DNA of 64,000 bases from Fulvia fulva (Eukaryota; Ascomycota; Dothideomycetes; Mycosphaerellales; Mycosphaerellaceae). The stretch lies in NCBI RefSeq assembly GCF_020509005.1, contig NC_063023.1, forward strand, positions 2,356,001 to 2,420,000. The letters run 5' to 3'. The notes beneath the pieces are model-generated. The model did no database searches. It had not been told where the DNA came from and saw only the letters and a program-made list of their open reading frames with translations. This document shows positions 13,057 through 25,589 of this stretch, piece after piece (the stretch's first letter is position 1; each line of letters starts with the position of its first letter). A program made the translations under genes and the position numbers.

Positions 13057-14301
13057 TATTAAGAACATATAGGCCGTAGGACAAGTATATAGATATAGAT
13101 AGATTATTCATTCGCCTGTTTTAGTGCCCTATAGCCTATGCAGGTCTCTCGCTATTTAGGTCTATTTGTGTAGGTAGGAAACCCGATTAACGGATAGAAA
13201 CCTCCTCGTCTTTGCCCTCCTCGTTCTTTCCTGTCTTGTCCTTTCGTTCTCCTTCCTTTAGGGTACGCTAGTGTTATAGTTATTACCCTATAACTACCTT
13301 GCCCGTAACCCTAGTAATGTCCTCCTCTCGATTCCCTTTCTCCCTTCTGTTTCCCCGGCTCTTCTCTCTCTCTCCCTCCTCTCTATCCACCTTTCCGTTT
13401 CTACTACTAGGGAGAATTGCTCTAGGTAGTCCTCGTTAAGGATCTATCTTGTCACTCTCCTTATATCTTGTCTGTCCTGGATGATGGCCTGATATTGCCT
13501 GTCTCTTGCCTTCGCCCTCTACTAGCTTCTCCCTTTTACCCACTTAGTACAGTTCAGTACTATGTGCTCCGGGTTTTGGGATAGGTAGCTATAGGGGCAA
13601 CGTTTAGAATCGTATCCTAGGACTCTTCTTTAGTACAAGTATGCTCTTAGCCTAATGTACTCAGAGCGAATCTGGATAGCTATGCTTACTTCCGCCCTCT
13701 TTAGGTCTTTATAGATAAGGTAGTTATACCTCCCGAAGGTCCTGGCCGCTAGTAGGGCTCCTAGCCTCACCGGTTTTTGGTTCTAACGCGTTTCCTATAG
13801 GTGACCTACGATCCTTTCTACTTGGCTTTGCTTCTTTTTCCCTTTGTCCCCTATATTAGCTTGCTCCCTTAGAGCTTCTCTCTATTTAAGGGCTGCTAGG
13901 ATTTCCTATGATGTTTTTAGGTCTGCTTCCTTCTATAGGATCATATATAGCCGGTTAGGTCTTCTCCTCCTCTTCTACTAGGTTCTTATCCTTTGAGTAG
14001 CTACTTAGATAGTTCCCTAGGCTGGGTATACTAATGTCTTCTCTACGTATTGACACCTCATACCCTAGAGGTACTCCCTAATAGGGGCAGGACAAGTATA
14101 TAGGTATAGGTGTATTATATAACTAGATTACGTAACTAGAGTTTGCTAGCCTATAGGCTAGTAAACATCCGGACACCTAGTATCTACCTATACTAACACC
14201 GGAGATACTATATATAGATATACGCTATCCTATTAGGTCCTTCTTCGTCTTTTGTATAATCCGCCGTCTTCTACTACTACGTAACTCGTACCTATTTAAT
14301 A
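13057..14301 (+). repeat. Copia D 5' LTR, split by LINE 3
   Basis: Begins TATTAAGAACATA (TG changed to TA) and ends ..ATTTAATA. The target duplication aggacaagtatatag (13078-13092 and 14089-14103) marks where LINE 3 entered. Removal restores exactly the 234-bp length of the right LTR. Confidence 0.88.
13093..14088 (-). mobile_element. LINE 3: 5'-truncated non-LTR retrotransposon, lightly mutated
   Basis: A 996-bp insertion flanked by the 15-bp duplication aggacaagtatatag. It reads on the minus strand. Its 3' end starts with the same TCTAT-type simple repeat as LINE 1 and 2, and a zinc-finger-like C-terminal segment resembling those downstream of LINE RNase H (CPYSYLSQNPEHIVLNC) lies near 13610-13550. 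The sequence differs from LINE 1 and 2, so it is another family member. It still has many CA and TG steps, unlike the LTR around it, so it entered later or escaped RIP because it is short. Confidence 0.8.
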
Positions 14302-14316
14302 GGTTATAAGCCCGGG
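14302..14316 (+). other. Copia D primer-binding site
   Basis: The 15 bases ggttataagcccggg directly follow the 5' LTR; the same site in Copia C differs only by G to A. It is presumed to pair with a tRNA. Which tRNA cannot be shown from this window. Confidence 0.6.
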
Positions 14317-14799
14317 TTAGTAACTCGGTGTTTCACCCTCGATAAAGTCGTATTAGAGTTATTCCTCTTTAGAACAAAAGGAAGGCAGACTAGAGGCCGC
14401 ACCCGTATTATATAGGAAGCTATAGCCGTGCTATAGGTGTATATAAAACGTAAAAGAGCCTAGTAAGGCACTATTAGACTCCGAGTTAGGGAGCCTATAC
14501 TAATACCTTAGACAAGTAGGCGAGCTTACTAAGAAGAGTCGCTCTCCGGACATCGCGTTCGTATCGACCAACTGTTCATTCTAAGGGAGCCGTAGTGTCT
14601 TAGAAACCCCCTCTACTAAGAGAGTTACGCTATAGTGTCTTAGTACTAATACTATCCTTACGACCGACTTTCCTCGCTTTCTAGTAGATAGCCATTCTCT
14701 CTACTATTAACCTCGCGTTCGGTTCACCTCCTATCGATCTAATCGCGTACGACCGAATATATCCTTTTACCTAAGGGTAGCTAACCTATCCCTTAACTT

Positions 14800-15900
14800 A
14801 CAAAAATAGAGAACGAGACTAGGTTTATAAGAAAGAGAGTAGCACCTCTTCTAATAAGAGAGAACCACGAAACATAGTTCAAGCTAATAAGAATACACCT
14901 AGTATTAAAGCAGGTTGACTAGGTCCTTAAAGACATTATTACGGACATTCCCGCTATAACCCTATCTATAGCGACACCCTCTATATTATCAGAGTCATCC
15001 CTTCCTTTAGATTAAGCGATAAGGAAGGTATCGTATAGACGGCATAATGTAACGGCCCTATATAAGATGTATATCTATCTATTGACAGATAACTAAGAGA
15101 TAATATACGAGATCCGGTATACGAAGGAGTTGTAGGAATAGGCTAAAGCTAAATATAAGAGACGACTTCTCGCTACTAGAAGAAGTTTGCTTTAGCAATA
15201 CACTAATTTCGTGATAATAGAGGACTAGTCAATAGATAACGCCTAGTAGGAGCTTAGCTTAATTATAAGGAGGGCTGTTTTAATCTCGCCTTAGTTCTAA
15301 GACATTAAGACTAAGGAAAGAAAGATCTAGTAACTCTTAGTAGCTCTACTAGACTTATTTAGCTCAATTCGCGATGCAATTGATGCCTAGGTGAATCTCT
15401 TACTATAAGACATTCTTACAATTCTTAGGGAGAAGTAAGAATTAATAATTTATTAAGGGACAGCTATATTCGCTAAGAAGGGTTTCTAGGGCAAGCTTAC
15501 GTGCTATCTCTATAGTAGTGACCATTTTATAAGCAAGTGCCTATACCTTTCTATAGCTTAGTAGGCTATTAGGAACAAGGACAAACTAGCTAGGGTTACC
15601 TACCCTACTAAGAGACAATCGTTACCACCTCGTAGGAGGTCATTATTACTAAACCTTCGTGATGTCCTTAAGGTGATAACGGACCTTATAAAGTAGATAA
15701 AGGAGAGCCGTAAGCCAAAGGCCTCCTCTAGTAAGCCTGTAAGGGCCTATACGACCTAGGAAGACGCATCAGACTCTAAGATACTATTAGAAGATAATGA
15801 TGTTGATAAGGTTGCCTATTCTACTATAGAAGCTAAAGGTAAGTACCCCTCGTCCGAGTAGTTACTTAACTCTTATACATCATTATATATAACTAACTAA
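14800..15900 (+). pseudogene. Copia D gag remnant
   Basis: Plus-strand reading is parallel to the intact gag of Copia C. A zinc knuckle survives at about 15500-15540 with spacing C-X2-C-X3-H-X4-C, the second Cys changed to Tyr; Copia C has the same unusual X3 spacing, so it is a family trait. Followed by an acidic linker and the protease start (DSC changed to NSY near 15865). Many TAG codons. Confidence 0.7.
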
Positions 15901-17411
15901 GATTCACTATTTAGGACACTAAAGCCTCTTTAAAAGAGGAAGTAGATCAAAGTTAGGGGTGGCTATCTATAAGCTATATATATAGGAAGTGTAGTAATAG
16001 GTAGTCCTTCTAGAAAGCAAATTGTCTTAGAAAATGTCCTGTTTGTTCCTAGCCTTAGAGTTAGTCTTGTTTTGTAGAATTAGTTTAGCTAATAGTTTGC
16101 TGTCTAACTACCTAGTTTCGCCCTAAAATCCTTGTCTAGTAAACCCGTTATCTAGACTAAGCTTCGAGGAGGAGTACCGTTTATCTACTCGATCTCGGAA
16201 ATTCTTAAGCTATAGGGCATACTCTCTTAAGAACGTGACGGTACCGCTATAGCTAACACTAAGTCCGAAGATCAGTAGGAGCTATAGTATAGAAGATGTA
16301 TACACCTTAGCAAGGGACTACTAAGAAACCTATATAGAGTCACTAATAAGAAAGATCCTATTCCTATTCCTTCTAAACACTAGAATTATAAGGTCTGCTC
16401 CCTTATAAACATAAGGAAGTTCAAAGGACCTGATATAGAGAGGAAAGGGGAGAGGCTGGCCCTTATCTCTATTGACATCTATAGGCCTTTTTAGGGCGTA
16501 GTCTCTAGGCTAGGATATAAATATTGGCTTAAGATTATAGACAACTTCTCTAGGAAGAAGTGAGTAATCCCTTTAAAGGCTAGGAGCGACGCTCCTACAG
16601 CCCTACGGGATTAGAAGGTCTAGGTAGAACGGTAGTCAAGGTGCTTTCTATCTACGATCCGTAATAATAGTATAAAGGAAATTCTCGCCTTACTAAAAGA
16701 GTAGGAGAAGGAGTTTAGTACTTAGATAGACACAACTAATGCCTATAACTCTCTTTAGAATAGACCTATAGAAAGGTCAATTCAAGCCTCTAAGAATATA
16801 GTCCGGGCTATACTTAAAGACTCTAGTATACTAGTTAAGTTCTAGCTGGAAGCTTTATAAGCATAGACTATAATCAGAAACAGACTGCCTAATAGTCCGA
16901 TTATTAATAGTATTGCTCTTTTACTAGAAGAAGCCTTTACTAGCTAAGTACCGTCAGTCGACTATTTCCGCGTCTAGGGATACAAAGCTATAGTCTATAT
17001 AGACCTAAGAGCCTAACCTTAAGGCTTAAGGAGAGACAAGTTAATAAACCGAGGAAAAGAAGCCGTGTTTATAGGCTACTTAGAAAACACTACAAAACAA
17101 TAGCTGTTCTAGGATCCTGACATAAAAGCTATAAAAGCGTATAGTCACGTCGACTAGTTTAAGAATAAGAAGGGGGGAGATATAGATCTTGGTATCACCT
17201 TTACTAACTAGCCGAGTCGAGCGCTATAGGGCAATCCTGTTAGGAGGAAGCCCTTTAGGGCGAAATTTTCCGATAGGGGATTATTAGAAACACCGTTACG
17301 AAGGCTAGGAGAAAATATTAAGGCGGTTTTAATACTGTCGAAGGCCGATAACGGTAGATCTATATAGAACCTACCCGAGTCATTAATACTATAGCAACCG
17401 CTATCTATATA
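15900..17411 (+). pseudogene. Copia D protease-integrase remnant
   Basis: Matches Copia C pol from the protease through the integrase core and its C-terminal side. At 15955-16010 the frame runs on through the point where Copia C has lost one base (GGYL then AIYIG), which shows what the undamaged family frame looks like. The region ends at the LINE 2 target ccgctatctatata (17398-17411). Confidence 0.75.
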
Positions 17412-20400
17412 GATAGATAGATAGATTTGTCATTCCCCTGTTCTAGGACCCTATCCGGCCTATATAGGTATATATCTATTGTTATATATAAAGGGAAACC
17501 CGAATAGGTGAAAACCCTTCCCGCCCCGACTACTCCTTATCTAGTTTAGCTTTCCCTCTAAACGTACGTAGTCTATGTCACTACCCCGTTAGCCCCCGCT
17601 CCTAGCCGGTCTCGTCGCGCTACGTCGTATCCTCTCTTCCTACACTGCTCCTACTAGGCGGTACTGTTCTAGCTAGCCCTTCTCTAGTATCTAGTTCGTA
17701 ATACGCCGTAGGTCCTTAGCGTTGTTAAGAAGTGCCCTAATCGTCCGGTTCCTCGCCTTTGCTATCTACTCCCCCCTTCCTAGCGACCACCTCGGATAGA
17801 CGAGGAGTACGTGTCGTACGTTCTAGGAGCGATAGCCGTAGGGGTAGCTAGTATTTGTATATCCTAGAACCTTCCTCTATAATAGGTACCCCTAGAGGCC
17901 GATGTGTTTGCTTCGTAGTTAGGTTACTATACTACTCTATACCCTCGTAAAGCGGTAGTAGATAAGCTTCGGGGGGTACTTAACCGCGGATTTTATAGCT
18001 AACTATTCCTTAGGTTGTCCCGCTAGCTAAGGGCGTCTACTATACCCTATAACCTAGTTGTTCTACCTCTCTTTCTATAGTTGCTCTATAAACGATTTCT
18101 TACCTTCCTATTATATTACTAGCTATTCGTCCCTTACCCGGTAGTTCGGCTCGTTTCCGGGTCGAATGCCCCTATACGCTAGTACTAATTCGCGGGCCCT
18201 TACGACTACACTAGCGATAACCTTCTATACTAGGTACTATGCCGACTTGCCTAAGTAGGAGGTCCGTAGTCCCTAGATGTATAGGTCGATCGGCGGTATA
18301 GCGGTCTCGTACTTAAGCATCCTCGTTAGTATCGACTTATATACCCCGGTGACCTTCCTTAGGCATTAGTTTTAGATCTTCGCTAGCGGCGCGACGAGTC
18401 CCTTCGATAGGTAGGCCCTCTTGCCTAAGGACTATACTTAGCTACTATAGGTAAGGACTGGCCGTATAATAGCCGTATATAGAAGTCGTAACTACCGGAA
18501 GTCCGCCCCCTATATAGACGTAGTAAGCCTCTAGTATAATGCTATATTCTGTTTAGCTTTCCGTAATATTGCCTATACGTGCTTCCTCTACCGTAGCGCC
18601 GGGTCTACCTATAGTCCGAGGATCCTAAGCTAATTTACCGGGTTAGTCGTGTACCCCTATATCTAGATAGAAGCTTATATATTGTAGAACCGTGGCCGGC
18701 GCGTAAAGTGTATTAGATTGTACTTTTCTAGGGCAAACCGAGCCCCGTGCCTCCTAGCCTAGTCCTCGTAGATCTTATGCTTCTCTTCTAGTAGCCTATA
18801 GTTCTCCTTAGTCGAGGAAGACTACGCTAGGATGTTTGTGTCGTCTACGAAGCCGCTCGTAGCGGTGTTCTAGGATTCTAGGGCTAGGAGTAGCGTCGCT
18901 ATAAAGAAGAGGAACAGAATAGGTACTAGCGTTAAGCCTTACGGGATTCTAGTATAGACTACTTAAAATAGGCTTCTATACTAGCCGACTAGGATCGACG
19001 TACTACGGTTTTAGAGGTAGGACCGTACGAAGTTGATAAGCTACTTAGGGAGTCCCTTCGACCTTAGGATATAGAGTAGCCGCGGGTATAACACGTAGTC
19101 GAAGGCTCCCGATATGTCTAGGCTAAGTAAGGAAGCCACCTTGTCCCTATTCTTATACTAGATGGCCTTTACCTAAGAGGTAATAAGTTCTATCGCGGAT
19201 AGCGTCGATCGCTATAGGCGCGCACCTATCTAGGTGTCCGGGAGTAGGGAGTGTTCCTCTACCGCCTCGGAGAGTCTCGTTATAACTAGCTTCTTAAGCG
19301 CCTTCCTAAGAGTATTAAGGAGCGCAATTAGGCGGTACGACTTTACCTACGTATAGTCTTCCTTCTACGGCTTACGTAGGACTACTGTAGTCGATTGTTT
19401 AAAAGCTATCGGGTGGTACCCGGTCTATAGGTAGGCGTTAAAGATCGCTATAACTACTAGGGCTAGTTGATCTCTACACTTCTTTAGTAGCTCGTTTAGG
19501 ATCCTATCCGGCCCCGGGGCTTTCTTCGCCGGTAACTTCCTTAGTATAGCGGCAACTTCTCCCTCGGACACCTCCTATTAGACCGCGATGCTAGGGGCTA
19601 GGGGAGTAGAGCTGTTTATATCGCTTAGATTAGCCTCGACTAGGGGCGGGAAGAACTTACTAGCTAGTAGACGCGCCTTAGCCTCGGGGTCGCTAACCGG
19701 GCCACTAGGCGATTATAGCGCTAGGATAGAGAAGGAGGGGCCCTATATAGGGTCCTATCGGGCCTATTTCGCTAGCTTCTACATCCTCTCTAGCTTGCCG
19801 GCGATTTCTTCTACTATAGCCCTCTAGCCGACTACTTTCTCCCTTCGTATATAGCTTTCTTCTATTAGTATACCTCCCTATATACGTTCTAGGCCTCCTC
19901 GCTATAGCTGCTCGTCTATACCCGGCGGGCTCTCCTTACTTCTCTTACTACCGTAGTATACTCCGGCGTCTAGTATAGTTTAGACTATATCGTTAGTTAG
20001 GTAAGCGGAACGTAAAGTAAGGTCGCTTTTCTTATTTCGTCTATCAACCCCTAGACTGCTTCGTCTATCTCGTCTTTACTATTGTATTACTACTACGCGA
20101 TCTAAACTAGCCTCTTAGAGTTATCGAGGTACGCCTAGATGTTGGCCTAGTAGGCCTTTCCCTAGTTTGGCTTAGGGGTTCTCGCTAGTATACGTTATAT
20201 CTATATCGTAATAGAGGTCCTAACTAGTATATAGTCTAACGACGCCTCGAGTTTATGTTCGATCCTATAGTAGGTTACCGTGTAGTAGTAGCTATCTAAG
20301 ATCTAGGAGAGGTCGATCGTGCCTTAGAGTCCCCCTCTCTTCTAGGTGCCTAGGTCCTTCGGGGTATTAAGGGCAATTACGTTGCTCGCTATCAAGTCGA

Positions 20401-22399
20401 GTACTTCGTCGGCTATAGGGTGCGGCTACATAAGGCTTTCCTAGGAAGGGTAGTATATATTAAAGTCTCCTACTACGATGTGGCACCCTTGTCTCTTAAG
20501 CACACTGTCTAGGTGTCTATAGACCCCTAGGTCGCGGCTAGACCTCGAGGCTAGCAGTTATATATATAGGTTGTGTATCTAGGTACTACCTACGTAGAGG
20601 GAGGTAATATCGCCCCCGCCTTCTTTGTCTACGTAGTATACTACCTCCTAGTCGGATTCTAGTATGTCCTTACTAACATAGAAGTACGTACGGGGTCTAC
20701 CGTCGCCTCGTAGGCATATCGTATAGCCTAGTGACTTATAGGTCGTTAGTCTCTTATAGTACGGATTAATCTATAGCTCCTAGATTATAAGGACGTAGTA
20801 GACGCGCGGGTCCGCCTCGTGTAGGAAATGGTTCTAGACTATATCCTTGCTATAGTTAACGTTATACTAGATAATGCTAAGCGTATCGAGGCTAGTTATC
20901 GGTATCGACAATCATTTCCTCTATATCGTCCTATGTCCTACTACCCTATACGTCCTAGTCTACGCCTATCGGCTATATACTAAAGGGGAGCCGGGCCTAG
21001 TTAGATTCCCTCGCCGTAGCTAGTAGAGTACGTAGCCTCCCGTACGCCCTAGGTTACGTATCCTTTATATCGTTCTCGGCCCTAGGGCGCTTATACCCGA
21101 CCGCCGCTAGTTAGTTCCGGTATACGCTAGCCTTACGGTCGCCGTAGAATCTTAGGGCGACGGTTCTGTTTATGATTGCCTTGTTTTTCGCTAGTTTCCG
21201 CTATAGGCATTCCGTACTATACGATAGGTAGTACCCCGGACAGTTCGCGTACCGTCTCGTAGTCGATATATAGTCCCTAGATATATAGTCTCCTATATAG
21301 TTCGAGTAGGCCTACTTGTTTGTACACGTGTAGGTTTGGTGTCTATACTATTAGTATTTGAAGCATTAGAGGACACGAAAGGATAAGGAGTGCTTTTCTA
21401 CTATCTTAAGGCTATATTGCTAGACTAGGCCTTATTCTATCGCTAGATCCGCCGCTTTCGCGTCTTATAGCTATACTATTAGCGCCGAGGCCTTCTTGCC
21501 TTCTAGCCATTTCCTATAGAGCTAAGTCGCCTTCTAGATTAGAGAGTTAAGAGTGACCGGGTTGTCCTCTTAGAGAGCGCGTAGGTGACCCTAGTTAGTT
21601 AGGTCAAACTCCTTAGGCATATCGTGGACTAGGATCGTAAATTGTTTCGTTAAGACCTTCGCTAATGCCGTAACCTTAGATGCCTACTATAGCTATACCT
21701 CTAGGTACCTCCTAGCAGTAGTAGAGCTAGTATAGATCTATAGAGTGCCGTTAGACTATTAGTTCACTACGACCACCCCTAGTTAGTTAATTCGTTAGGC
21801 GAGCTCCTTATTCGATAGCTTCGTAACTTCGGCCTAGTCTTCCTTTGCTACAATACGGATCGTAACTACATCGTGCGTTAGGCTAGGGCCTAGTATCGAT
21901 GCCGCGATCGATACCTAGCTATAGGGGTGTTAATTCCGGGTGGCCTTACTAATCGCCTAGGACGTCGTCCTTATTTCTTGTTACCCTCGGTAATACGACA
22001 GTACAAGCGCCGTACGTAGCTAAGTGATCATTACCTATAGAGACCGGTAAGGGAGCTGATCGTTAGTTTCTATACTTTTTACGTCCTCTATAAGTTGCTA
22101 CTAGTTGTCTTAGGGGGGCTTCGCCTATAGGGCCGTAGGCGCCGTTAGTACCGTAGCCTAGGCTACTATTGCCTAGGAGTTGCCTAATGTAGCTAGGCAC
22201 CTCCGCGGCGTTTGGAGCTAAAGAAACAGGGTGAAGAGAGCTTTAAGCTGTCTAGATTGAATAAGGTAGAACTCCCTTAGTCCTAGGGGCAGTGGCCTGC
22301 TTTATATATCGTTAGAATAGCCTTGATAAGAGCTTTCGAATATGTCTTATTTTGGCGTAGAGATCGATAAGCGTTTTTTTCAGGTTATACGAAGTTAAT
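17412..22399 (-). mobile_element. LINE 2: full-length Tad-like non-LTR retrotransposon, RIP-inactivated
   Basis: A 4988-bp near-identical partner of LINE 1 (differences almost all C/T or G/A), inserted in Copia D pol with the 14-bp duplication ccgctatctatata at 17398-17411 and 22400-22413. Same minus-strand layout: ORF1 with knuckles, endonuclease, RT with FVDDTNILA-like box near 18860-18820, RNase H, and a TAGA/TCTA microsatellite 3' end. The target itself ends in a tatata run, so the tail-target border may be off by a few bases. Confidence 0.9.
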
Positions 22400-22413
22400 C
22401 CGCTATCTATATA

Positions 22414-24330
22414 ACCTCCCCCTCCCCTAAAGGACATTAGGGAATACTAGAAGTTTAGAGATTAGGGTACTCTAATAAAAGAAAAAGAAGATGTCGTTCA
22501 GTTCGACCTATCCGAACACCTAGCGCTACCTTAGGTTATAGGCAACAAGAGGTTAAGGAGGGACGGAGATAATAACTCTAAAGAGTATAAGGCTAAACAC
22601 TATAAGGCTCTTATCGCCTAGATGTTCTATCTAGACCCTACAATAAGCTAGGTAGAGGAGATTCTAAACGACGTAGAAGAACATACATTTGCTACTATTA
22701 GGTAGGCTATAGCCTATTAGCAGGAAGTGCTAATCCCAAAGTCCTATAAGGTAGCTATAGGAGACCCCGAATAGGGATATATATAGAGAGAGGTAATCGA
22801 GAACGAACTTATTACCTTAGTAAGCAACAACACCTAGGAAGTAGTTGTACCGCTAAAGGGTACGAATCTAATTACTTCTAGGTAGGTCTTTAATATAAAA
22901 AGAATAATTAGTAGAGCTATTAAGAAGTTCAAGGCAAGACTAGTTATAAGAGGGTTTTTATAGAAATATAGGGTTGACTTCGAAGAGACCTTTATACCTA
23001 CTATTAGACATAATACTCTTCGAGTATTTATAGCAGTAGTGTGTAAGAGAGATCTCGAGATACACCTAGTAGATATGAATAATGCTTTTACCTAAAGTAG
23101 CCTCCTTAAAGACATCTATATAATCCCACCCCTAGGAGTTGAAGCACCTCTAAACATAGTATTCAAGGTCCTACGAAGCCTTTATAGGCTTAAGGAAGCA
23201 GCTAGAGACTAGAACAAGCTCTATATTACGAAGCTAGAGAAGATTAGATTTACCTAGTCCTAGGTAGATCTATACCTACTTATCTATACGGATAGAGACC
23301 TTATAGTCCTTACCTATATAGATAACATACCTATTGTAGCTCTAAAGCTATTAGATGTTCAGTAGTTTAAGGCTAAGCTTAGAAAAGTGTTTAAGATTAA
23401 AGATCTTAGTGAACCTATAAAGATCCTTAGAATAAGGATTATAAGAGATAGGTTCTAAGGCACTTTAAAGCTTAATTAAGGACACTATATCTACGCTAAC
23501 TTAGCTAAGATGAATATAGCTAGAGAGAAGGCTACGCTAACCTACTTACCTATAGAGAGCTACGAGCATTTAGTACCTACGGTACCTATAGATAAGAGGT
23601 GTAACAAACAGGATTACTAGAGCTATAATAGTACCTAGATATAGCTAATGATAATAACAAGGCTAGACTTAGTATTCCCCCTTAGAAGAATTAGCTTATA
23701 TATTACTAATCCCTCGTAGTAGTATATAAAGGCTTTAAAGAAGCTCTCCCGATACCTACGGTCGTACCTAGACCTAGGTCTTATATATAGAAAGGGAGGG
23801 GGCAATCTCTAGGGATACTCGGACTCTGACTACGCTATAGACAAAGTAGATAGAGTCTTAATTCTAGGATACGTATAGTTCCTTTATAGATCACCTATAT
23901 CCTAGATAAGTAGGAAGTAGAAGTCTATTATAACATTAATAATAGAAGCTAAGTTTATAGCTATAAAGGTAGCCGTAAAGCAGTCATAATTTCTTACTAC
24001 TGTCCTTAGGGAAATAGGGTGCCTAGAACTAGTAGGAAAGAGCTCTTTCTAGCTAAGTGTAAGGGCAAGTAAGGGCACTATTAACGAGCTAAGGCTAGTT
24101 AAGCTTATAGGTAATAACTAAGCCGCTTTGACACTTATTAAAGATACCTATATATATAAAAGGTCAAAGCATATTAACGTTGTATATAACTATGTTAGAC
24201 ATCTCTACTAGTAGAAGAAGATTATAGTGGACTACTACTATATAAAGGACATAGCTACTAATAGGTTAATAAAGCCCCTTAATAGCTAGTAGTTCTAAAA
24301 CTTTATAAGGCAGCTCTAGCTTACGTAAAG
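22414..24330 (+). pseudogene. Copia D RT-RNase H remnant
   Basis: Continues the Copia D pol after LINE 2. It carries the copia RT start (TSR*VFNIKR), the catalytic box changed to YIDN near 23320, and the RNase H region with SD/YAIDK and IEAKF motifs near 23820-23960. It aligns throughout with Copia C 40900-42700. Trp codons are TAG. A purine-rich tract (aagtaggag) precedes the right LTR. Confidence 0.78.
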
Positions 24331-24363
24331 GGATTGTAGGAGACTATATGGCCTAAGTAGGAG

Positions 24364-24597
24364 TGTTAAGAACATATAGGCCGTAGGACAAGTATATAGG
24401 TGTAGGTGTGTTATATAACTAGATCACGTGACTAGGGTTTGCTAGCCTATAGGCTAGTAAACATCCGGACACCTAGTATCTACCTATACTAATACCGGCG
24501 ATACTATATATAGATATACGCTATCCTATTAGGTCCTTCTTAGTCTTTTGTATAATCCGCCGTCTTCTACTACTACGTAACTCGTATCTATTTAATA
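24364..24597 (+). repeat. Copia D 3' LTR
   Basis: 234 bp, begins TGTTAAGAACATA, ends ..TTTAATA, and is followed by the TSD ttcgt. It retains CACGTG in the tract gatcacgtgact, whereas the left copy reads gattacgtaact. Confidence 0.9.
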
Positions 24598-24602
24598 TTC
24601 GT

Positions 24603-25589
24603 ATTAGTCGCTCGGAAGTTACGATCGTCTAGTTTAGCTAGTATATCGGGCTTTAGGCCGGCTAAAAACTTACGTAGGTAGGTAAAGTTATCTAGTAGGG
24701 GAGTTATACGGCTCTTAGTTAGCCTAAGCGACCTAATAAAGGTCCTAATACTCCTAGTTTAACGGGTAGTCTCCTACTTACGCTAGATCTACTCCTAATA
24801 GTCTAGGTCGACTATAAAGTTAGAGATCTACGTAATTATATCGTCGAAATCGCCGTACCTAAGATAAGGGGGTTTTAGGCGCGTTTCTTCGATAGCTTTA
24901 AACTATAACTAGTTAAAGTCGCTACTAACGAAGCTACTAACGAGTTCTAGTTTCTCTAGGTCGGAAAGGCGTCGTTTAATAATCCATTTCTTATTTAGGC
25001 TAATCTAGGCTCTAATAGACGATATCTAGTTAAGGTACTTGTCGTTCTAAGCGTTAGACTTTAGAATAGGGGGATCCCCTGTCCTAGGCGCCTTGCCTCT
25101 ACTAGCTAGCTCGTTATATAGGCCGAAGTTATCTTCGTCTAGGTAGTCCGCCCTATCTATCTCCGCGTCGCTATTACGGTCAGGGCGGCGGTACGACCGA
25201 GTAGCTAGGGGTATAGCCTAAGTAGCCCTAAAGGTGTCGTTTAGGCTAGTAGGCTAAGCCGCGTAGTTATCGCCTAGGGCGCGACTATAGGCTAGGCCCT
25301 CTCCGACTAGATAAGTAGCGAAACCTTACTAATCCGGTAGGTAATAATCGCCTTAATTAGGGTATTAGTTAGTATCCTCTATACTAAAGGTTTAAGTAGC
25401 CCGTCCTATTTATAGGAGCTAAGATAAGGTTAGTAAGGTTACCTCGCTTAGCTTTAGTACTAAGGTCCGACTAAGGCGTAAGTTAGAGACTTATAGCTTA
25501 GGAGATTCACTTATAGGCTAATTCAACCTAATAGAAAGGCTAAAAGTAAGGGAAGCTACTAGATATAAGAACCTTAGCGAGTATAAATC
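24603..25589 (-). pseudogene. Element O gag, N-terminal segment
   Basis: Minus-strand reading from about 25350 to 24603 is one frame with occasional TAG stops, with an acidic region followed by a helical capsid-like stretch. It continues in 12841-13051. Upstream (25350-25589) is a leader without an obvious frame. No LTR of O is visible here; it should lie beyond Gypsy B, but nothing LTR-like was recognised after 43640. Confidence 0.55.

Larger units (their letters stand above)
13057..24597 (+). mobile_element. Copia D: Ty1/copia LTR retrotransposon, RIP-inactivated, carrying LINE 2 and LINE 3
   Basis: LTRs are 13057-14301 (interrupted by LINE 3; 234 bp without the insert and its duplicated target) and 24364-24597 (234 bp). 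The 5-bp duplication ttcgt lies at 13052-13056 and 24598-24602. A primer-binding site, ggttataagcccggg, follows the left LTR at 14302; it is the mutated form of the site in Copia C (ggttatgagcccggg). The plus-strand gag-pol is homologous along its length to Copia C but is full of TAG/TAA. LINE 2 splits pol between integrase and RT. Confidence 0.9.

Noticed and set aside
1..25589. CRISPR-like or bacterial operon structure in the TA-rich DNA
   Set aside because: The regular TAG/CTA look comes from RIP; there are no direct repeats with spacers, and the gene set is fungal.
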